A DNA stretch of 64,000 nt from Erwinia sp. E602 (GCF_018141005.1 NZ_CP046582.1:1178001-1242000); one strand, 5' to 3'. Shown: positions 1-13,147, numbered from the stretch's first letter. Notes: generated from the sequence alone by a model not told the origin. Numbers and translations are program-made.

Positions 1-1091
1 CGATCGTCGGCGCGCTGCTGGTGGCGTGGTTCAGCTGGCAGTGGGTGTTTCTGGTGCACGTGTTTATCGCCGTGGTCACGCTGCTGCTGGCGGCGAAAAA
101 CGTGGTCGAATCGCGCGACGCCCAGGCGCAAAAGCTCGATCTCGCCGGGCTGCTGACCCTGTCGCTGACGGTGATGGGGGCCACTTATCTGATTACCCAG
201 GGCAGCAGCCTCGGCTGGCAGAGCGCTTACGCCTGGGGGATTTTGCTGCTGACGGCGGTCAGCGGGCTGGCCTTTATCCGCATCGAACGGCGGCATCCGC
301 ACCCGATGTTCGACTTCAGCGTGTTCCGCATTCGCCGCTTTTCCGGCGCGCTGATGGGCTCGGTGGGGATGAACTTCAGCTTCTGGCCGTTAATGATCTA
401 TCTGCCGATCTGGTATCAGAGCGGGCAGGGGTATGGCAACGTGGAGACCGGGCTGGCGCTGCTGGCCTATACGCTGCCGACGCTGCTGATGCCGCCGCTG
501 GGCGAGAAGCTCACCGCCCGCTACGGCGCTGAGAAGACCATCCCGCTGGGCCTGTTCGCCATCGCCATCGGCTTTATGCTGATGTACCTCGCCGTCGCGC
601 TGCAGCTCAGCCTGCTGCCGGGGGCGCTGATCGCCGGCGCGGCGCTGGGGCTGACCAATACGCCGGTCACCAACACCACTACCGGCTCGGTGCCCGGCGA
701 CCGCGCCGGCATGGCCTCGGGCATTGATATCAGCGCCCGGCTGATCACCCTGGCGGTCAATATCGCGCTGATGGGCAGCCTGCTGGTGGCCGGGATTAAC
801 GCCAGCCTGCGGCGGACGCTGCCGGAGGTCGGGGATGCCGCCGCGCTGGCGGAGCGTATCGCCGGTGGTGCGGTGGTGCAACTGCCGCAGGGGATCGCCA
901 GCCGGGCACTGGCTGACGGCTTTAGCGGCCTGCTGCTGTACGGCGCCGCCGGCGTCGCGGCGCTGGCGCTGGCCAGTACGCTGCTGTTCAGCTGGCGGGT
1001 TAAACGGGCGGATGGCGATAAGGGGCAGCCGCCACAGGATGAAGACCGGGCGGCTCGTCTGACCGCCTGTGAGGATAACGTCTCCGGGTAA
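1..1091 (+). CDS. MFS drug-type exporter (DHA2/EmrB-QacA-like), 3' part
   Basis: The gene is cut by the left window edge; the reading frame is open from base 3, so the first internal Met at 21 is not the start. About 360 residues remain, rich in hydrophobic helices. The first visible residues (IVGALLVAWFSWQWVFLVHV) match the end of antiporter motif C and the following W-x-W-x-F stretch of 14-TM proton-driven drug exporters. Roughly eight to nine further membrane segments follow, with a basic, Gln-rich cytoplasmic tail. By family it would export drugs or metabolites from the inner membrane; the substrate cannot be read from sequence. It does not belong to the E. coli srmB neighbourhood, so it is probably an accessory gene. 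Family is fairly sure, exact identity is not. Confidence 0.75.
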   Translation, partial: IVGALLVAWFSWQWVFLVHVFIAVVTLLLAAKNVVESRDAQAQKLDLAGLLTLSLTVMGATYLITQGSSLGWQSAYAWGILLLTAVSGLAFIRIERRHPHPMFDFSVFRIRRFSGALMGSVGMNFSFWPLMIYLPIWYQSGQGYGNVETGLALLAYTLPTLLMPPLGEKLTARYGAEKTIPLGLFAIAIGFMLMYLAVALQLSLLPGALIAGAALGLTNTPVTNTTTGSVPGDRAGMASGIDISARLITLAVNIALMGSLLVAGINASLRRTLPEVGDAAALAERIAGGAVVQLPQGIASRALADGFSGLLLYGAAGVAALALASTLLFSWRVKRADGDKGQPPQDEDRAARLTACEDNVSG

Positions 1092-1245
1092 CAGCACTCT
1101 GCGTGGGATAAAGCCCGACGGGTTCACCTGCGGGGGATAAGGATAATGCCGCCGGTTAGCCGCACCCTTTGCGGGATGACGCGCGACCGGCTTGCTTAGC
1201 GGCGTCAGGGGATATCGCCACTGGGTTACCGGGCAGCATGCAGGG

Positions 1246-1295
1246 ATAAAAAAACGGGAGGAGCCGCGCGGCAAAGGCCGGGCTGCTCCTCCCGT
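1246..1295 (-). terminator. Rho-independent terminator of srmB
   Basis: A perfect 11-bp stem (ACGGGAGGAGC / GCTCCTCCCGT, 1254-1264 with 1285-1295) is followed, on the minus strand, by a T run (1247-1254 read in reverse). It lies 60 bases beyond the srmB stop codon and points in the srmB direction. Confidence 0.85.
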
Positions 1296-1355
1296 CAGGT
1301 CACCGGACGGAACCGTGCGGTGCAGGGAAGGGCGTGATGCCTTCAGGCGGAGAGA

Positions 1356-2684
1356 TTACTTCGCGCCGTCGGTTTTTGCAGCGGCAGGTTTGCGGCGCTT
1401 ACCAATGTTCTTGGTGTCGCGGTGACGCTCCTTAACGCGCGGCTTCTCTTCCGCTTTCTTCTTGTCTTTCTCTTGCTGGCGTTTGGCCTGCACTTTCTTC
1501 GACGGCTTGCCCTGCAGCTTTTCGCTCGGCGCGCGGGTCACCGGGCGCAGCTCATCAACGGTACGCGACTTCAGCGGCTCGTTGATGTAGCGGCTGATTT
1601 TGCCCAGCAGCAGCTGATCGTGCGCTTCCACCAGTGAAATCGCGATGCCTTTCTTACCGGCGCGGCCGGTACGGCCGATGCGGTGCAGGTAGACGTCGGC
1701 GGTCAGCGGCAAATCGAAGTTGAACACGTGGCTGACGTCATCGATATCGATGCCGCGTGAGGCGATATCGGTGGCGACCAGCACGTTAACCCGGCCATCT
1801 TCCACGCGTTTGATCGCTTCGTTACGCTTGGCCTGCACCAGCTCCCCTTCCAGGTAGCTGTTGTTGATGCCGGCCTCGCGCAGCACGCCGCACAGCTCGT
1901 GCACCCGCTCGCGCTTACGCACGAAGATCACCGAACGGGTCACTTCCTCCTGCTTCAGCAGGTGCAGCAGCAGCGCGACTTTGTGTTTGTAGTCATCCGC
2001 GCGGTAGTACCACTGCTGGATCTTCTTACGTTCGCGGCGCGCCGGGTCGGCTTCGATCTCAACCGGTTCTTTCAGGATGCGCTCGGCAAAGTCTTTGATC
2101 GCTTCGCCTTCCAGCGTGGCGGAGAACAGCAGGGTCTGCTTGCGCCAGCGGGTTTCGGCCGAAATGGTTTCGATATCCTGGGCGAAGCCCATGTCCAGCA
2201 TGCGGTCCGCTTCATCAAGGATCAGCGTTTCAACCGCGCGGCAGTCAAAGTTCTCTTCCTTAATGTACTGCAGCAGGCGTCCGGTGGTGGCGACCACGAT
2301 ATCCTGGTTTTCGCTGAACACTTCGGCGTGGTTCATATAGGCCACGCCGCCGGTGATGGTGGCGATATCCACATGGGTATTTTTCGCCAGCGCGCGCGCG
2401 TCATCGGCGACCTGCATCGCCAGTTCGCGGGTCGGAACCAGGATCAGAATGCGCGGCGGGCCGGATTTTTTACGCGGGAAGTCGATCAGGTGCTGCAGCG
2501 CGGGCAGCAGATAGGCCGCGGTTTTGCCTGTACCGGTTGGTGCCGAACCCAGAACGTCGCGACCCTCCAGTGCTGGCGGGATCGCCGCGGCCTGAATGGC
2601 AGTAGGGCGTGTGAAGCCTTTTTCCTGCAGGGCTTCCAGCAGGCTCTCGTCGAGTTCGAGTTCGGAAAAAGTGGTTACAGTCAT
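1356..2684 (-). CDS. srmB: ATP-dependent RNA helicase SrmB
   Basis: DEAD-box RNA helicase that assists early assembly of the 50S ribosomal subunit. The 442 residues match the usual length of about 444. Visible motifs are the Q-motif region (about 7-35), Walker A APTGTGKT (48-55), DEAD (157-160), SAT (188-190) and the HRIGRTGR motif VI near 330. A Lys/Arg-rich tail of about 70 residues follows, typical of SrmB and used for RNA binding. The gene is monocistronic with its own terminator and runs divergently from trmN6, as in E. coli. The start gives the canonical N-terminus MTVTTFSEL. Confidence 0.95.
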   Translation of the reverse strand: MTVTTFSELELDESLLEALQEKGFTRPTAIQAAAIPPALEGRDVLGSAPTGTGKTAAYLLPALQHLIDFPRKKSGPPRILILVPTRELAMQVADDARALAKNTHVDIATITGGVAYMNHAEVFSENQDIVVATTGRLLQYIKEENFDCRAVETLILDEADRMLDMGFAQDIETISAETRWRKQTLLFSATLEGEAIKDFAERILKEPVEIEADPARRERKKIQQWYYRADDYKHKVALLLHLLKQEEVTRSVIFVRKRERVHELCGVLREAGINNSYLEGELVQAKRNEAIKRVEDGRVNVLVATDIASRGIDIDDVSHVFNFDLPLTADVYLHRIGRTGRAGKKGIAISLVEAHDQLLLGKISRYINEPLKSRTVDELRPVTRAPSEKLQGKPSKKVQAKRQQEKDKKKAEEKPRVKERHRDTKNIGKRRKPAAAKTDGAK

Positions 2685-2816
2685 GGTCTTCCTCAGTTTG
2701 GGGCGCTGATTATAGACAGATTGAACGCGATCTTCATCTGTTTGTCGCGGGTTAATGACTTTTCCTTCGCCGCAGATTGTCCTATGCTAGCGCCGTTTCT
2801 CTTTCAGGTCAGTCAA

Positions 2817-3554
2817 ATGTCTCCACAGAAAGCCGCGCTGCGCGCTAACGGTTTCACCTTTAAACAATTTTTTATCGCCCACGATCGCTGTGCTATGAAG
2901 GTCGGCACCGACGGCGTGCTGCTCGGTGCCTGGGCACCGGTGGCCGGCGTGCAGCGGGTGCTGGATATTGGCTCCGGCAGCGGGCTGATCGCGCTGATGC
3001 TGGCGCAGCGTACCGCCGCCGACGTGCAGATCGATGCGGTTGAGCTGGATCCGGCCGCCGCCGGGCAGGCGCAGGAGAACGTTGCCGCCTCGCCGTGGCC
3101 GTCGCGGGTCAGCGTGCATCAGGCGGATATCCTCAGCTGGGCGCAGCAGTGCGCGCATCGCTATTCGCTGATCGTCAGCAATCCGCCTTACTTTACGCCG
3201 GGGTCGGCCTGCGCCAGCGACGAGCGCGCCGCCGCCCGCTCGACCACCACGCTGACCCATGAGGCGCTGTTGACCTGCGCCGAGAACCTGATCGCCGAAG
3301 AGGGGTTTTTCTGCGTGGTGCTGCCGGAAGACGCCGGCAGCCGGCTGGTGGCGCTGGCGCAGCAGCGCGGCTGGCACCTGCGTTTTCGCACCGACGTGGC
3401 GGATAACGACACCCGCCCGCCGAACCGCGTGCTGCTGGCGCTGTCACCTACCCCCGGCGAACAGCTGCTGGACCGCATGACCATCCGCGGCGCGGATAAC
3501 CACTATTCTGAGGCGCACTGCAGCCTGACCCGCGACTTCTATCTGTTTCGCTGA
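2817..3554 (+). CDS. trmN6: tRNA1(Val) (adenine(37)-N6)-methyltransferase
   Basis: SAM-dependent enzyme that methylates A37 of tRNA-Val (YfiC/TrmN6). The open frame extends far upstream, but that part is antisense to srmB. The ATG at 2817 gives 245 residues, the family length, with the canonical N-terminal region [20 protein letters not shown]. The SAM-binding motif I (LDIGSGSG, 49-56) and the catalytic NPPY motif (122-125) of N6-adenine methylases are present. Its last 16 bases overlap the 3' end of convergent nadB. Confidence 0.93.
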   Translation: MSPQKAALRANGFTFKQFFIAHDRCAMKVGTDGVLLGAWAPVAGVQRVLDIGSGSGLIALMLAQRTAADVQIDAVELDPAAAGQAQENVAASPWPSRVSVHQADILSWAQQCAHRYSLIVSNPPYFTPGSACASDERAAARSTTTLTHEALLTCAENLIAEEGFFCVVLPEDAGSRLVALAQQRGWHLRFRTDVADNDTRPPNRVLLALSPTPGEQLLDRMTIRGADNHYSEAHCSLTRDFYLFR

Positions 3555-5155
3555 TCGGGGCTAAGAATGGTCGGGCTGATGTCGTCGAGCGTGGCGGGGT
3601 AGTCGAGGGTAAAGTGCAGCCCGCGGCTCTCCTTGCGGGCCAGCGCACAGCGCACCATCAGCTCCGCCACCTGCACCAGATTGCGCAGCTCCAGCAGGTT
3701 GTTAGAGATGCGGAAATGGGCGTAATACTCGTCGATTTCATGCTGCAGCAGGGCGATGCGCCGCAGCGCGCGCTCCAGCCGCCGGGTGGTACGCACGATG
3801 CCGACGTAGTCCCACATAAACAGCCGCAGCTCGTGCCAGTTATGCTGGAGAACCACCCGCTCGTCGGCGTTCTCTACCTGGCTCTCATCCCATGCGGGCA
3901 GGTCGCTGACCAGCGGCGTCTCGGCCAGCCGCTGGCCGATATCCTCCGCCGCCGACCAGCCGTACACCAGGCACTCCAGCAGCGAGTTTGAGGCCAGCCG
4001 GTTCGCGCCGTGCAGCCCGGTATAGCTCACCTCGCCGATCGCATACAGCCCGTTAACGTCGCTGCGCCCGCGCTGGTCGACCATCACCCCGCCGCAGGTG
4101 TAGTGGGCGGCGGGCACGATCGGGATCGGCTGGCGGGTGAGATCGAAGCCCAGCGTCAGCAGCTTTTCACAGATGGTCGGGAAGTGGGCGCGGATAAAGT
4201 CCGCCGGCTGGTGGCTGATATCCAGATACATGCAGTCGGCACCCAGCCGCTTCATCTCATGATCGATGGCACGTGCCACGATATCGCGCGGGGCCAGCTC
4301 GCCGCGCGGGTCAAACTCCGGCATAAAGCGCGTGCCGTCCGGGCGCAGCAGCAGCGCCCCCTCGCCGCGCAGCGCCTCGGTCAGCAGGAAGTTGCGCGCC
4401 TCGGGGTGGAACAGGCAGGTGGGGTGAAACTGATTAAATTCCAGGTTGGCCACCCGGCAGCCGGCGCGCCACGCCATGGCGATGCCGTCGCCGGAGGCGA
4501 CGTCCGGATTGGTGCTGTACTGATAGACGTTGGCCGCGCCGCCGGTGGCCAGCACCACCGCCCGCGCCGCGCAGCGCTCGACCACTTCCAGATTACGGTT
4601 CCACACCCACGCGCCGACCACCCGCCGCTCACCGGGCAGGCCGAGTTTATCGGAGACGATCAGGTCGACGGCGTTGCTGCGCTCCAGCACGCGAATATTC
4701 GGGTGGCTTAACGCCTGGCTGACCAGGGTAGTTTCCACTGCTCTGCCGGTAGCGTCGGCGCTGTGCAGGATGCGGCGGTGGCTGTGCCCGCCCTCGCGGG
4801 TCAGATGGTAGAGTGACGGGGCGTTCTCGGTCATATCCCGGTCAAAGGGCACGCCGCGGTCGATCAGCCACTGCACGCAGTGGCGCGCGTTGCCGGCAAT
4901 AAACGCCACCGCTTCGCGTTCGCACAGCCCGTCTCCGGCGATCAGCGTGTCCTCAACGTGGGACTCAATGCTGTCGGTTTCATCAAACACCGCCGCAATT
5001 CCGCCCTGCGCGTAGAGGGTTGAGCCTTCGCTGAGCGGCCCCTTACTCAGCACGGTCACCTGGTGGCGTTCCGCCAGGCGCAGCGCCAGCGACAGCCCGG
5101 CCGCGCCGCTGCCAATAATCAGTACGTCACAGCAGTATTCAGAGGTCTGGGTCAT
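3539..5155 (-). CDS. nadB: L-aspartate oxidase
   Basis: Flavoenzyme that oxidises L-aspartate to iminoaspartate, the first step of de novo NAD synthesis, handing its product to NadA. I chose the ATG at 5155 ([12 protein letters not shown]), giving 538 residues against about 540 in E. coli; the open frame continues 14 codons further up without family support. The N-terminal FAD dinucleotide-binding motif GSGAAGL starts at residue 15. The substrate-binding segments ([35 protein letters not shown]) and the C-terminal helical domain of the succinate dehydrogenase flavoprotein family are all intact. It is convergent with trmN6 (16-bp overlap) and divergent from the rpoE operon. Confidence 0.96.
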   Translation of the reverse strand: MTQTSEYCCDVLIIGSGAAGLSLALRLAERHQVTVLSKGPLSEGSTLYAQGGIAAVFDETDSIESHVEDTLIAGDGLCEREAVAFIAGNARHCVQWLIDRGVPFDRDMTENAPSLYHLTREGGHSHRRILHSADATGRAVETTLVSQALSHPNIRVLERSNAVDLIVSDKLGLPGERRVVGAWVWNRNLEVVERCAARAVVLATGGAANVYQYSTNPDVASGDGIAMAWRAGCRVANLEFNQFHPTCLFHPEARNFLLTEALRGEGALLLRPDGTRFMPEFDPRGELAPRDIVARAIDHEMKRLGADCMYLDISHQPADFIRAHFPTICEKLLTLGFDLTRQPIPIVPAAHYTCGGVMVDQRGRSDVNGLYAIGEVSYTGLHGANRLASNSLLECLVYGWSAAEDIGQRLAETPLVSDLPAWDESQVENADERVVLQHNWHELRLFMWDYVGIVRTTRRLERALRRIALLQHEIDEYYAHFRISNNLLELRNLVQVAELMVRCALARKESRGLHFTLDYPATLDDISPTILSPDQRNR

Positions 5156-5359
5156 GTTGTTTAATTTACTAAACAGGTTGTTTGCTGAGCATAACACCCA
5201 TTGTGGCGCGGGAACATGGCTTTTTTTTCAGCAGTCACCCCGCCGTTTCAGGGCGTGGCACAGCCTCGCCCCGGCAAAACGGCTGCAGAATGCTATTATC
5301 TGCTGAGTGACGTTTACTATGGTGAACCGTGGTAAATCAACAAGATTAGAGGGTGAAAA

Positions 5360-5518
5360 ATGGGGCCTGTTGCGTTACTCTGCGGCGTCAATGCCACGCC
5401 TGCTCCCCACCGGGTGCGGGGTGAAGCGCAGCAGTGGCCAGCAGAACGGCTAAAATGCATAAAAAAGTCAGCCCTTCTGCAAAAGCGCACCTGTGGCATC
5501 ACAAAAATAATGGCGTAA
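5360..5518 (+). CDS. Short leader ORF upstream of rpoE (RseD position)
   Basis: A 52-codon ORF starts at ATG 5360, preceded by a purine-rich ribosome site (AGAGGGTG, immediately upstream), and ends with TAA at 5518. It sits in the roughly 480-base gap between nadB and rpoE, where E. coli encodes a rpoE leader peptide of about 51 residues (RseD). The product is basic and unremarkable (MGPVALLCGV...KITKIMA). Supporting: position, length, strand and ribosome site. Against: I cannot confirm residue-level similarity, and it stops 117 bases before rpoE and upstream of the sigma-E promoter, so it could only be co-transcribed from promoters further up. Confidence 0.4.
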   Translation: MGPVALLCGVNATPAPHRVRGEAQQWPAERLKCIKKSALLQKRTCGITKIMA

Positions 5519-5519
5519 C

Positions 5520-5548
5520 GGAACTAACCAGAGATACCTGACTCAAAA
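5520..5548 (+). promoter_or_regulatory. Sigma-E-type autoregulated promoter of rpoE
   Basis: A GGAACTA -35 element (5520-5526) is separated by 16 bases from TCAAA (5543-5547), fitting the sigma-E pattern GGAACTT-N16-TCnnA. It lies about 90 bases before the rpoE start, the place of the sigma-E-dependent promoter in E. coli, so the operon should activate itself during envelope stress. Confidence 0.75.
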
Positions 5549-5635
5549 CCCCTGCTTGCTCGAAAAAAAAGATAGTGGGTTTACACTGGGAGTTCAGTTA
5601 CGCGTGGAAAATGATTTGGGGAGACCTTACCTCGG

Positions 5636-6211
5636 ATGAGCGAGCAGATAACGGATCAGGTCCTCGTTGAACGGGTACAAAAAGGCGATCAGAAGGCATT
5701 CAATTTACTGGTAATCCGTTACCAGCATAAGGTAGCCAGTCTGGTTTCCCGCTATGTTCCCTCAGGAGATGTACCTGACGTAGTTCAGGAGTCGTTTATT
5801 AAGGCCTATCGCGCGCTGGAGTCGTTCCGGGGTGATAGCGCTTTCTATACCTGGCTCTACCGGATTGCCGTCAACACGGCCAAAAATTACCTGGTTGCCC
5901 AGGGGCGCCGCCCGCCGTCCAGCGATGTCGATGCGATCGACGCTGAAAACTTTGAAAGTGCGGGGGCACTGAAAGAAATTTCGAACCCTGAGAACTTAAT
6001 GTTGTCAGAAGAGCTGAGACAAATTGTTTTTCGTACCATCGAGTCTCTACCCGAAGATTTGCGTATGGCGATTACCCTGCGCGAGCTTGATGGTCTCAGC
6101 TATGAAGAGATAGCCGTTATCATGGACTGCCCGGTAGGCACCGTACGTTCACGAATCTTTCGGGCCCGTGAAGCTATCGATAATAAAATTCAACCGCTTA
6201 TCCAACGCTAG
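5636..6211 (+). CDS. rpoE: RNA polymerase sigma-E factor
   Basis: Extracytoplasmic-function sigma factor that directs the outer-membrane/periplasm stress regulon. 191 residues, the exact family length. Region 2 is at about 25-95, with the DVVQESFIKAYRALESFRG core. Region 4 (about 130-187) holds the helix-turn-helix LSYEEIAVIMDCPVGTVRSRIFRAREAI. The ribosome site is TTGGGGAGACC, with GGA motifs of the kind CsrA recognises just before the ATG. First gene of rpoE-rseA-rseB-rseC. Confidence 0.98.
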   Translation: MSEQITDQVLVERVQKGDQKAFNLLVIRYQHKVASLVSRYVPSGDVPDVVQESFIKAYRALESFRGDSAFYTWLYRIAVNTAKNYLVAQGRRPPSSDVDAIDAENFESAGALKEISNPENLMLSEELRQIVFRTIESLPEDLRMAITLRELDGLSYEEIAVIMDCPVGTVRSRIFRAREAIDNKIQPLIQR

Positions 6212-6241
6212 CGATAGCGGACACAGGAAGGGTATTGAGGC

Positions 6242-6886
6242 ATGCAGAAAGAACAACTTTCCGCTCTGATGGACGGTGAGAGCGTTGATAACCAGCTGCT
6301 GGCTGAATTATCACAAGACGCATCACTCCAAAAAAATTGGGAAAGCTATCATCTGATCCGCGATACACTCCGCGGTGATGTGCCACAGCTGCTCAATTTT
6401 GATATCGCTGACCGCGTGGCGGCAGCGATCGAGCAAGAACCTGCACAGCGCATTACGCATCTGATTACGGAAGAGCAGCCAAAGCCGGCTGACGTCGCCG
6501 CGATGCCGTTCTGGGGGCGCGTGCGTCCGTGGGCCGCGCAGATCACTCAGGTTGGCCTGGCGGCCTGCGTCTCACTGGCGGTGATCGTTGGCGTGCAGCA
6601 GTATAACAAGCCGGTGCAGCAGTCTGTCGATACACCGGTGTTTAACACCCTGCCGGTGATGGGGCAGGCCTCTCCGGTCAGCCTGGGCGTGCCGACCGAC
6701 AACGCCATCAGCGGCAATGCTAACCAGCAGGTTCAGGATCAGCGCCGCCGGGTTAACGCCCTGCTGCAGGATTACGAACTGCAGCGCCGCCTGCACGCTG
6801 ACCAGCTGAAGCTAGATCAAAGCCCTGAACAGCAGGCCGCTGCCCAGGTCCCTGGTAATCAGTCGTTAGGAATGCAGCAGCAGTAA
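6242..6886 (+). CDS. rseA: Anti-sigma-E factor RseA
   Basis: Inner-membrane anti-sigma factor that holds RpoE inactive until cut by DegS, RseP and cytoplasmic proteases. The cytoplasmic sigma-binding domain covers about 1-95, a single membrane helix about 101-119 (ITQVGLAACVSLAVIVGV), and a Gln-rich periplasmic domain the rest. The DegS cleavage region is recognisable as PVSLGV around residue 146. 214 residues against about 216 in E. coli. Starts 30 bases after rpoE; its stop codon overlaps the rseB start by one base. Confidence 0.96.
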   Translation: MQKEQLSALMDGESVDNQLLAELSQDASLQKNWESYHLIRDTLRGDVPQLLNFDIADRVAAAIEQEPAQRITHLITEEQPKPADVAAMPFWGRVRPWAAQITQVGLAACVSLAVIVGVQQYNKPVQQSVDTPVFNTLPVMGQASPVSLGVPTDNAISGNANQQVQDQRRRVNALLQDYELQRRLHADQLKLDQSPEQQAAAQVPGNQSLGMQQQ

Positions 6887-7839
6887 TGAAGCAACTTTTG
6901 TGTGCCGTCAGCCTGCTGGCTGGTGGCCTGATTTACTCTACTGTCGCCCCGGCGCAAACCGCGCCTGCGGCGCTGTTACAGCAGATGGAACAGGCCAGCC
7001 AGTCCCTCAGTTATGAATTCGCCTATATCAACGTTTCCCGCCTGGGGATCGAATCTCTGCGCTATCGCCATGCGGTAATCGGCAATAAAACCTACGCCCA
7101 GCTGCTGCAGATGGATGATGAGCGTCGTGAGATCATCCAGCGCGGTAGCGAAATCAGCTATTTTGAACCGGGGCTGGAGCCCTTCACCATGACCGGCGAC
7201 CACATCGTGGATTCTCTGCCGGCGCTGGTGTATGCCGATTTTCAGAAGCTGGCCGCCAGCTACGATTTTGTGCCGGTTGGCCGTATGCGCATGGCTGACC
7301 AGCTGTGTGAGATGATCCGCATCGTCTCGCGCGACGGCACCCAGTACGGCTACATGGTGTGGCTGGACAGCGACACTAAGCTGCCACTGCGCATCGACCT
7401 GCTGGATCGCGACGGTGAAACCCTCGAACAGTACCGGGTGATCAGCTTCGCCGTCGACCAGGGTGTCAGTAAGGCGATGGCCGGGCTGGAAACCGCGCAG
7501 ATGCCGCCGGTGCTGGCGGTACCGGCCGGCAGCCAGGTGAAGTTCAACTGGCAGACCGGCTGGCTGCCCGCCGGCATGAAACAGGTGGCGCAGAACCGCC
7601 GCCAGCTGCCGTCGCTGAACCGTCCGGTGGAGTCGCGTCTCTACTCTGACGGCCTGTTCAGCTTCTCGGTGAACGTCACCATGGCCGATAAAAACAGCGC
7701 ACCGCAGCAATTGCGCACCGGGCGTCGTACGGTGCAGACGGTTGTGCGTAATAATGCGGAGATCACCGTGGTCGGCGAACTGCCGCCGGCCACGGCCAAA
7801 CGCATCGCTGACAGCATTACTTTAGGTACCGCACCATGA
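6886..7839 (+). CDS. rseB: Periplasmic sigma-E regulator RseB
   Basis: Periplasmic protein that binds the RseA periplasmic domain and senses mislocalised lipopolysaccharide or lipoproteins, shielding RseA from DegS. 317 residues with a clear signal peptide (about 1-23, ending APAQ). It has the MucB/RseB two-domain layout: a large LolA/LolB-like N-terminal domain and a smaller C-terminal domain. Overlaps rseA by one base and rseC by four, so the operon is tightly coupled. Confidence 0.95.
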   Translation: MKQLLCAVSLLAGGLIYSTVAPAQTAPAALLQQMEQASQSLSYEFAYINVSRLGIESLRYRHAVIGNKTYAQLLQMDDERREIIQRGSEISYFEPGLEPFTMTGDHIVDSLPALVYADFQKLAASYDFVPVGRMRMADQLCEMIRIVSRDGTQYGYMVWLDSDTKLPLRIDLLDRDGETLEQYRVISFAVDQGVSKAMAGLETAQMPPVLAVPAGSQVKFNWQTGWLPAGMKQVAQNRRQLPSLNRPVESRLYSDGLFSFSVNVTMADKNSAPQQLRTGRRTVQTVVRNNAEITVVGELPPATAKRIADSITLGTAP

Positions 7840-8300
7840 TGAGAGAATGGGCCACGGTGGTTTCGTGGCAAAACGGCGTCGCCACGTTGCACTCCGAAAT
7901 AAAAACCTCCTGCAGCAGCTGCTCTGCCCGTAAAGGTTGCGGTAGCCATATGCTCAACAAGCTGGGGCCGAAAAACGCCCACGTGATGACCGTGGCCAGC
8001 GCCGAGCCGCTGATCCCTGGCCAGCGAATCGAACTGGGCATTGCCGAAGCCAGCCTGCTCAGCTCCGCGCTGCTGGTCTATATGACGCCTCTGCTGGGGC
8101 TGTTTATCGTCGCCGGCCTGTTCCAGCTGCTGTTTCACAGCGATCTGGCGGCGGCCAGCGGCGCGCTGCTGGGTGGCACGGGCGGCTTTATCGTCGCCAG
8201 AGGTATCTCCGGCCTGCTTGGCCGGGCCGCCGCTTACCAGCCGGTGATCCTCAGCGTCGCGCTGCCGCCGGATGCGATTAGCGTCATCACCGATGCCTGA
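7836..8300 (+). CDS. rseC: RseC/MucC family inner-membrane protein
   Basis: Inner-membrane protein, last gene of the sigma-E operon, also linked in enterobacteria to reduction of the SoxR Fe-S cluster. The cytoplasmic N-terminus carries the family's four-Cys cluster (CSSCSARKGCG, about 26-36). Two membrane helices follow at about 73-96 and 101-118. 154 residues against about 159 in E. coli. The first ATG of the pair is used because the N-terminus then matches the family (M-x-x-E-W-A-T-V-V-S-W). Confidence 0.93.
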   Translation: MMREWATVVSWQNGVATLHSEIKTSCSSCSARKGCGSHMLNKLGPKNAHVMTVASAEPLIPGQRIELGIAEASLLSSALLVYMTPLLGLFIVAGLFQLLFHSDLAAASGALLGGTGGFIVARGISGLLGRAAAYQPVILSVALPPDAISVITDA

Positions 8301-8626
8301 GTTCGCGCGGTGTCTCCGGTTGCTCATCGCTGCCGCAGACACCGCACCCAGGTCAGACATTTCGCTCCAGTCATTTACACCGCTGCATCACGGCTTCCTG
8401 AACCGATCCCACAGCGACGCATCGCGATACTCTCGTTTGCCGTACTGTTTCCACCCCGTTGATATGTCGTGGAGAAGTTACCTTGTATTCTTTCGCCTGG
8501 GTGGCTAACAGTGTAAGATGCGACACATATTATTGGTGGGGTCATCGTAATCGATCGCGGTATGAGCCCATAGCGCTACCCACCATGCGAATTTCAACAT
8601 TTCCTGATGCGAAAAAATCCATATAA
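8301..8626 (+). other. Intergenic region rseC-lepA
   Basis: 326 bases with no supported gene. A 9-bp stem GCGGTGTCT/AGACACCGC (8307-8315 with 8337-8345) lies right after rseC but has no U-run, so it may be an attenuating or 3'-protecting hairpin rather than a classical terminator. A weak lepA promoter candidate is TTTCGC (8491-8496), 17 bases, TAAGAT (8514-8519). Small ORFs here have no recognisable features. Confidence 0.4.
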
Positions 8627-10426
<1,800 letters not shown>

Positions 10427-10455
10427 GGCCCGTTTGGGGCCGTGAGGGAACTGGA

Positions 10456-11412
10456 ATGGCTAATATGTTCGCCCTGATTCTGGCGATAGCGACGTTGATC
10501 ACCGGTATTATCTGGTGCGTGGATAAGTTCAAATGGGCACCGGCTCGTCGCGCGAAACGCGCGGCGGCGCAGACTGCCGGCGAAGAGCAGAGCAAGGCTT
10601 ATAAACAGCCGGGCTGGGTGGAAACCGCCGCGTCGGTTTTCCCGGTACTGTTCTTTGTGTTTATCGTGCGCTCTTTTGCTTATGAGCCTTTCCAGATCCC
10701 GTCCGGTTCGATGATGCCGACGCTGCTGATCGGCGACTTTATCCTGGTGGAGAAGTACGCTTACGGCATTAAAGATCCAATAACCCAGACCACGCTGATC
10801 CCAACCGGGCATCCTAAGCGCGGCGATATCGCGGTATTTAAATACCCGAAAGACCCAAGCGTGGACTACATTAAGCGGGTGATCGGCCTGCCGGGCGACC
10901 GGGTGACTTACGATCCGCTGAGCAAAACGGTGTCAATCGCTCCGGGTTGTACCACAAGCGCCAGCTGCACCAGCGCACTTGCGGTCACTTACTCAGACGT
11001 TGAGCCGAGCGACTTTATCCAGACCTTTAACGGTTACGGCGGCAATGAATCCGGCAACGGGTTCTTCCAGAAGCCACAGGGTGAAACCCTGCAGGGCGGC
11101 CTGCGTTTAGCCACCCGCAATGAAACCCTGGGCGACGTGACGCACCGTATTCTGCTGGTCACCCAGGCGCCAAGCCAGCCGGGTGCTTATTACCAGCAGC
11201 CGGGACAGCCGCAGTCGAGCTGGGTGGTGCCCGAAGGCATGTACTTCATGATGGGTGACAACCGCGATAACAGCGCGGACAGCCGTTACTGGGGCTTTGT
11301 GCCGGAGCGTAATCTGGTCGGTAAGGCTACCGCGATCTGGATGAGTTTCGAAAAACAGGAAGGTGAATGGCCGACCGGCGTCCGTCTCAGCCGGATTGGT
11401 GGTATTCACTAA
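10456..11412 (+). CDS. lepB: Signal peptidase I
   Basis: Inner-membrane serine protease that removes signal peptides from exported proteins. Two N-terminal membrane helices (about 4-22 and 58-76) flank a basic cytoplasmic loop. The catalytic Ser is S85 in IPSGSMMPTL and the general-base Lys is K140 in DYIKRVIGLPGD, 55 residues apart as in E. coli. The C-terminal box MGDNRDNSADSRYWG is intact. 318 residues against 324. Translationally linked to lepA; rnc follows after a structured leader. Confidence 0.97.
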   Translation: MANMFALILAIATLITGIIWCVDKFKWAPARRAKRAAAQTAGEEQSKAYKQPGWVETAASVFPVLFFVFIVRSFAYEPFQIPSGSMMPTLLIGDFILVEKYAYGIKDPITQTTLIPTGHPKRGDIAVFKYPKDPSVDYIKRVIGLPGDRVTYDPLSKTVSIAPGCTTSASCTSALAVTYSDVEPSDFIQTFNGYGGNESGNGFFQKPQGETLQGGLRLATRNETLGDVTHRILLVTQAPSQPGAYYQQPGQPQSSWVVPEGMYFMMGDNRDNSADSRYWGFVPERNLVGKATAIWMSFEKQEGEWPTGVRLSRIGGIH

Positions 11413-11473
11413 CCGCCTGCCGCCTGCGGGCGGCAAACGATATTTAACGGTTGGCTTCCCGAACGGGGAGCCA

Positions 11474-11528
11474 CTGCACACGAAACAGATTGTGTTGGTC
11501 CCGACGCTCAGCCCTGTTCCGTGTGCAG
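11474..11528 (+). promoter_or_regulatory. RNase III autoregulatory stem-loop in rnc leader
   Basis: A long hairpin: CTGCACACG (11474-11482) pairs with CGTGTGCAG (11520-11528), then after one mismatch AACAG (11484-11488) pairs with CTGTT (11514-11518). It lies 31 bases before rnc. In E. coli the rnc operon leader contains a stem-loop that RNase III cuts to limit its own expression; position and shape fit. A second small hairpin (11450-11474 area) precedes it. Confidence 0.65.
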
Positions 11529-11556
11529 CATAATTGACGCATTCAGAAATTGGTAA

Positions 11557-13142
<1,586 letters not shown>

Positions 13143-13147
13143 GCCTG

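Noticed and set aside
1899..2816. Upstream extension of the trmN6 reading frame over srmB
   Set aside because: The added 306 residues are antisense to srmB; the family start is at 2817.
5317..5502. Minus-strand 61-codon ORF upstream of rpoE
   Set aside because: It lies opposite the better-supported leader ORF and has no ribosome site or similarity I can see.
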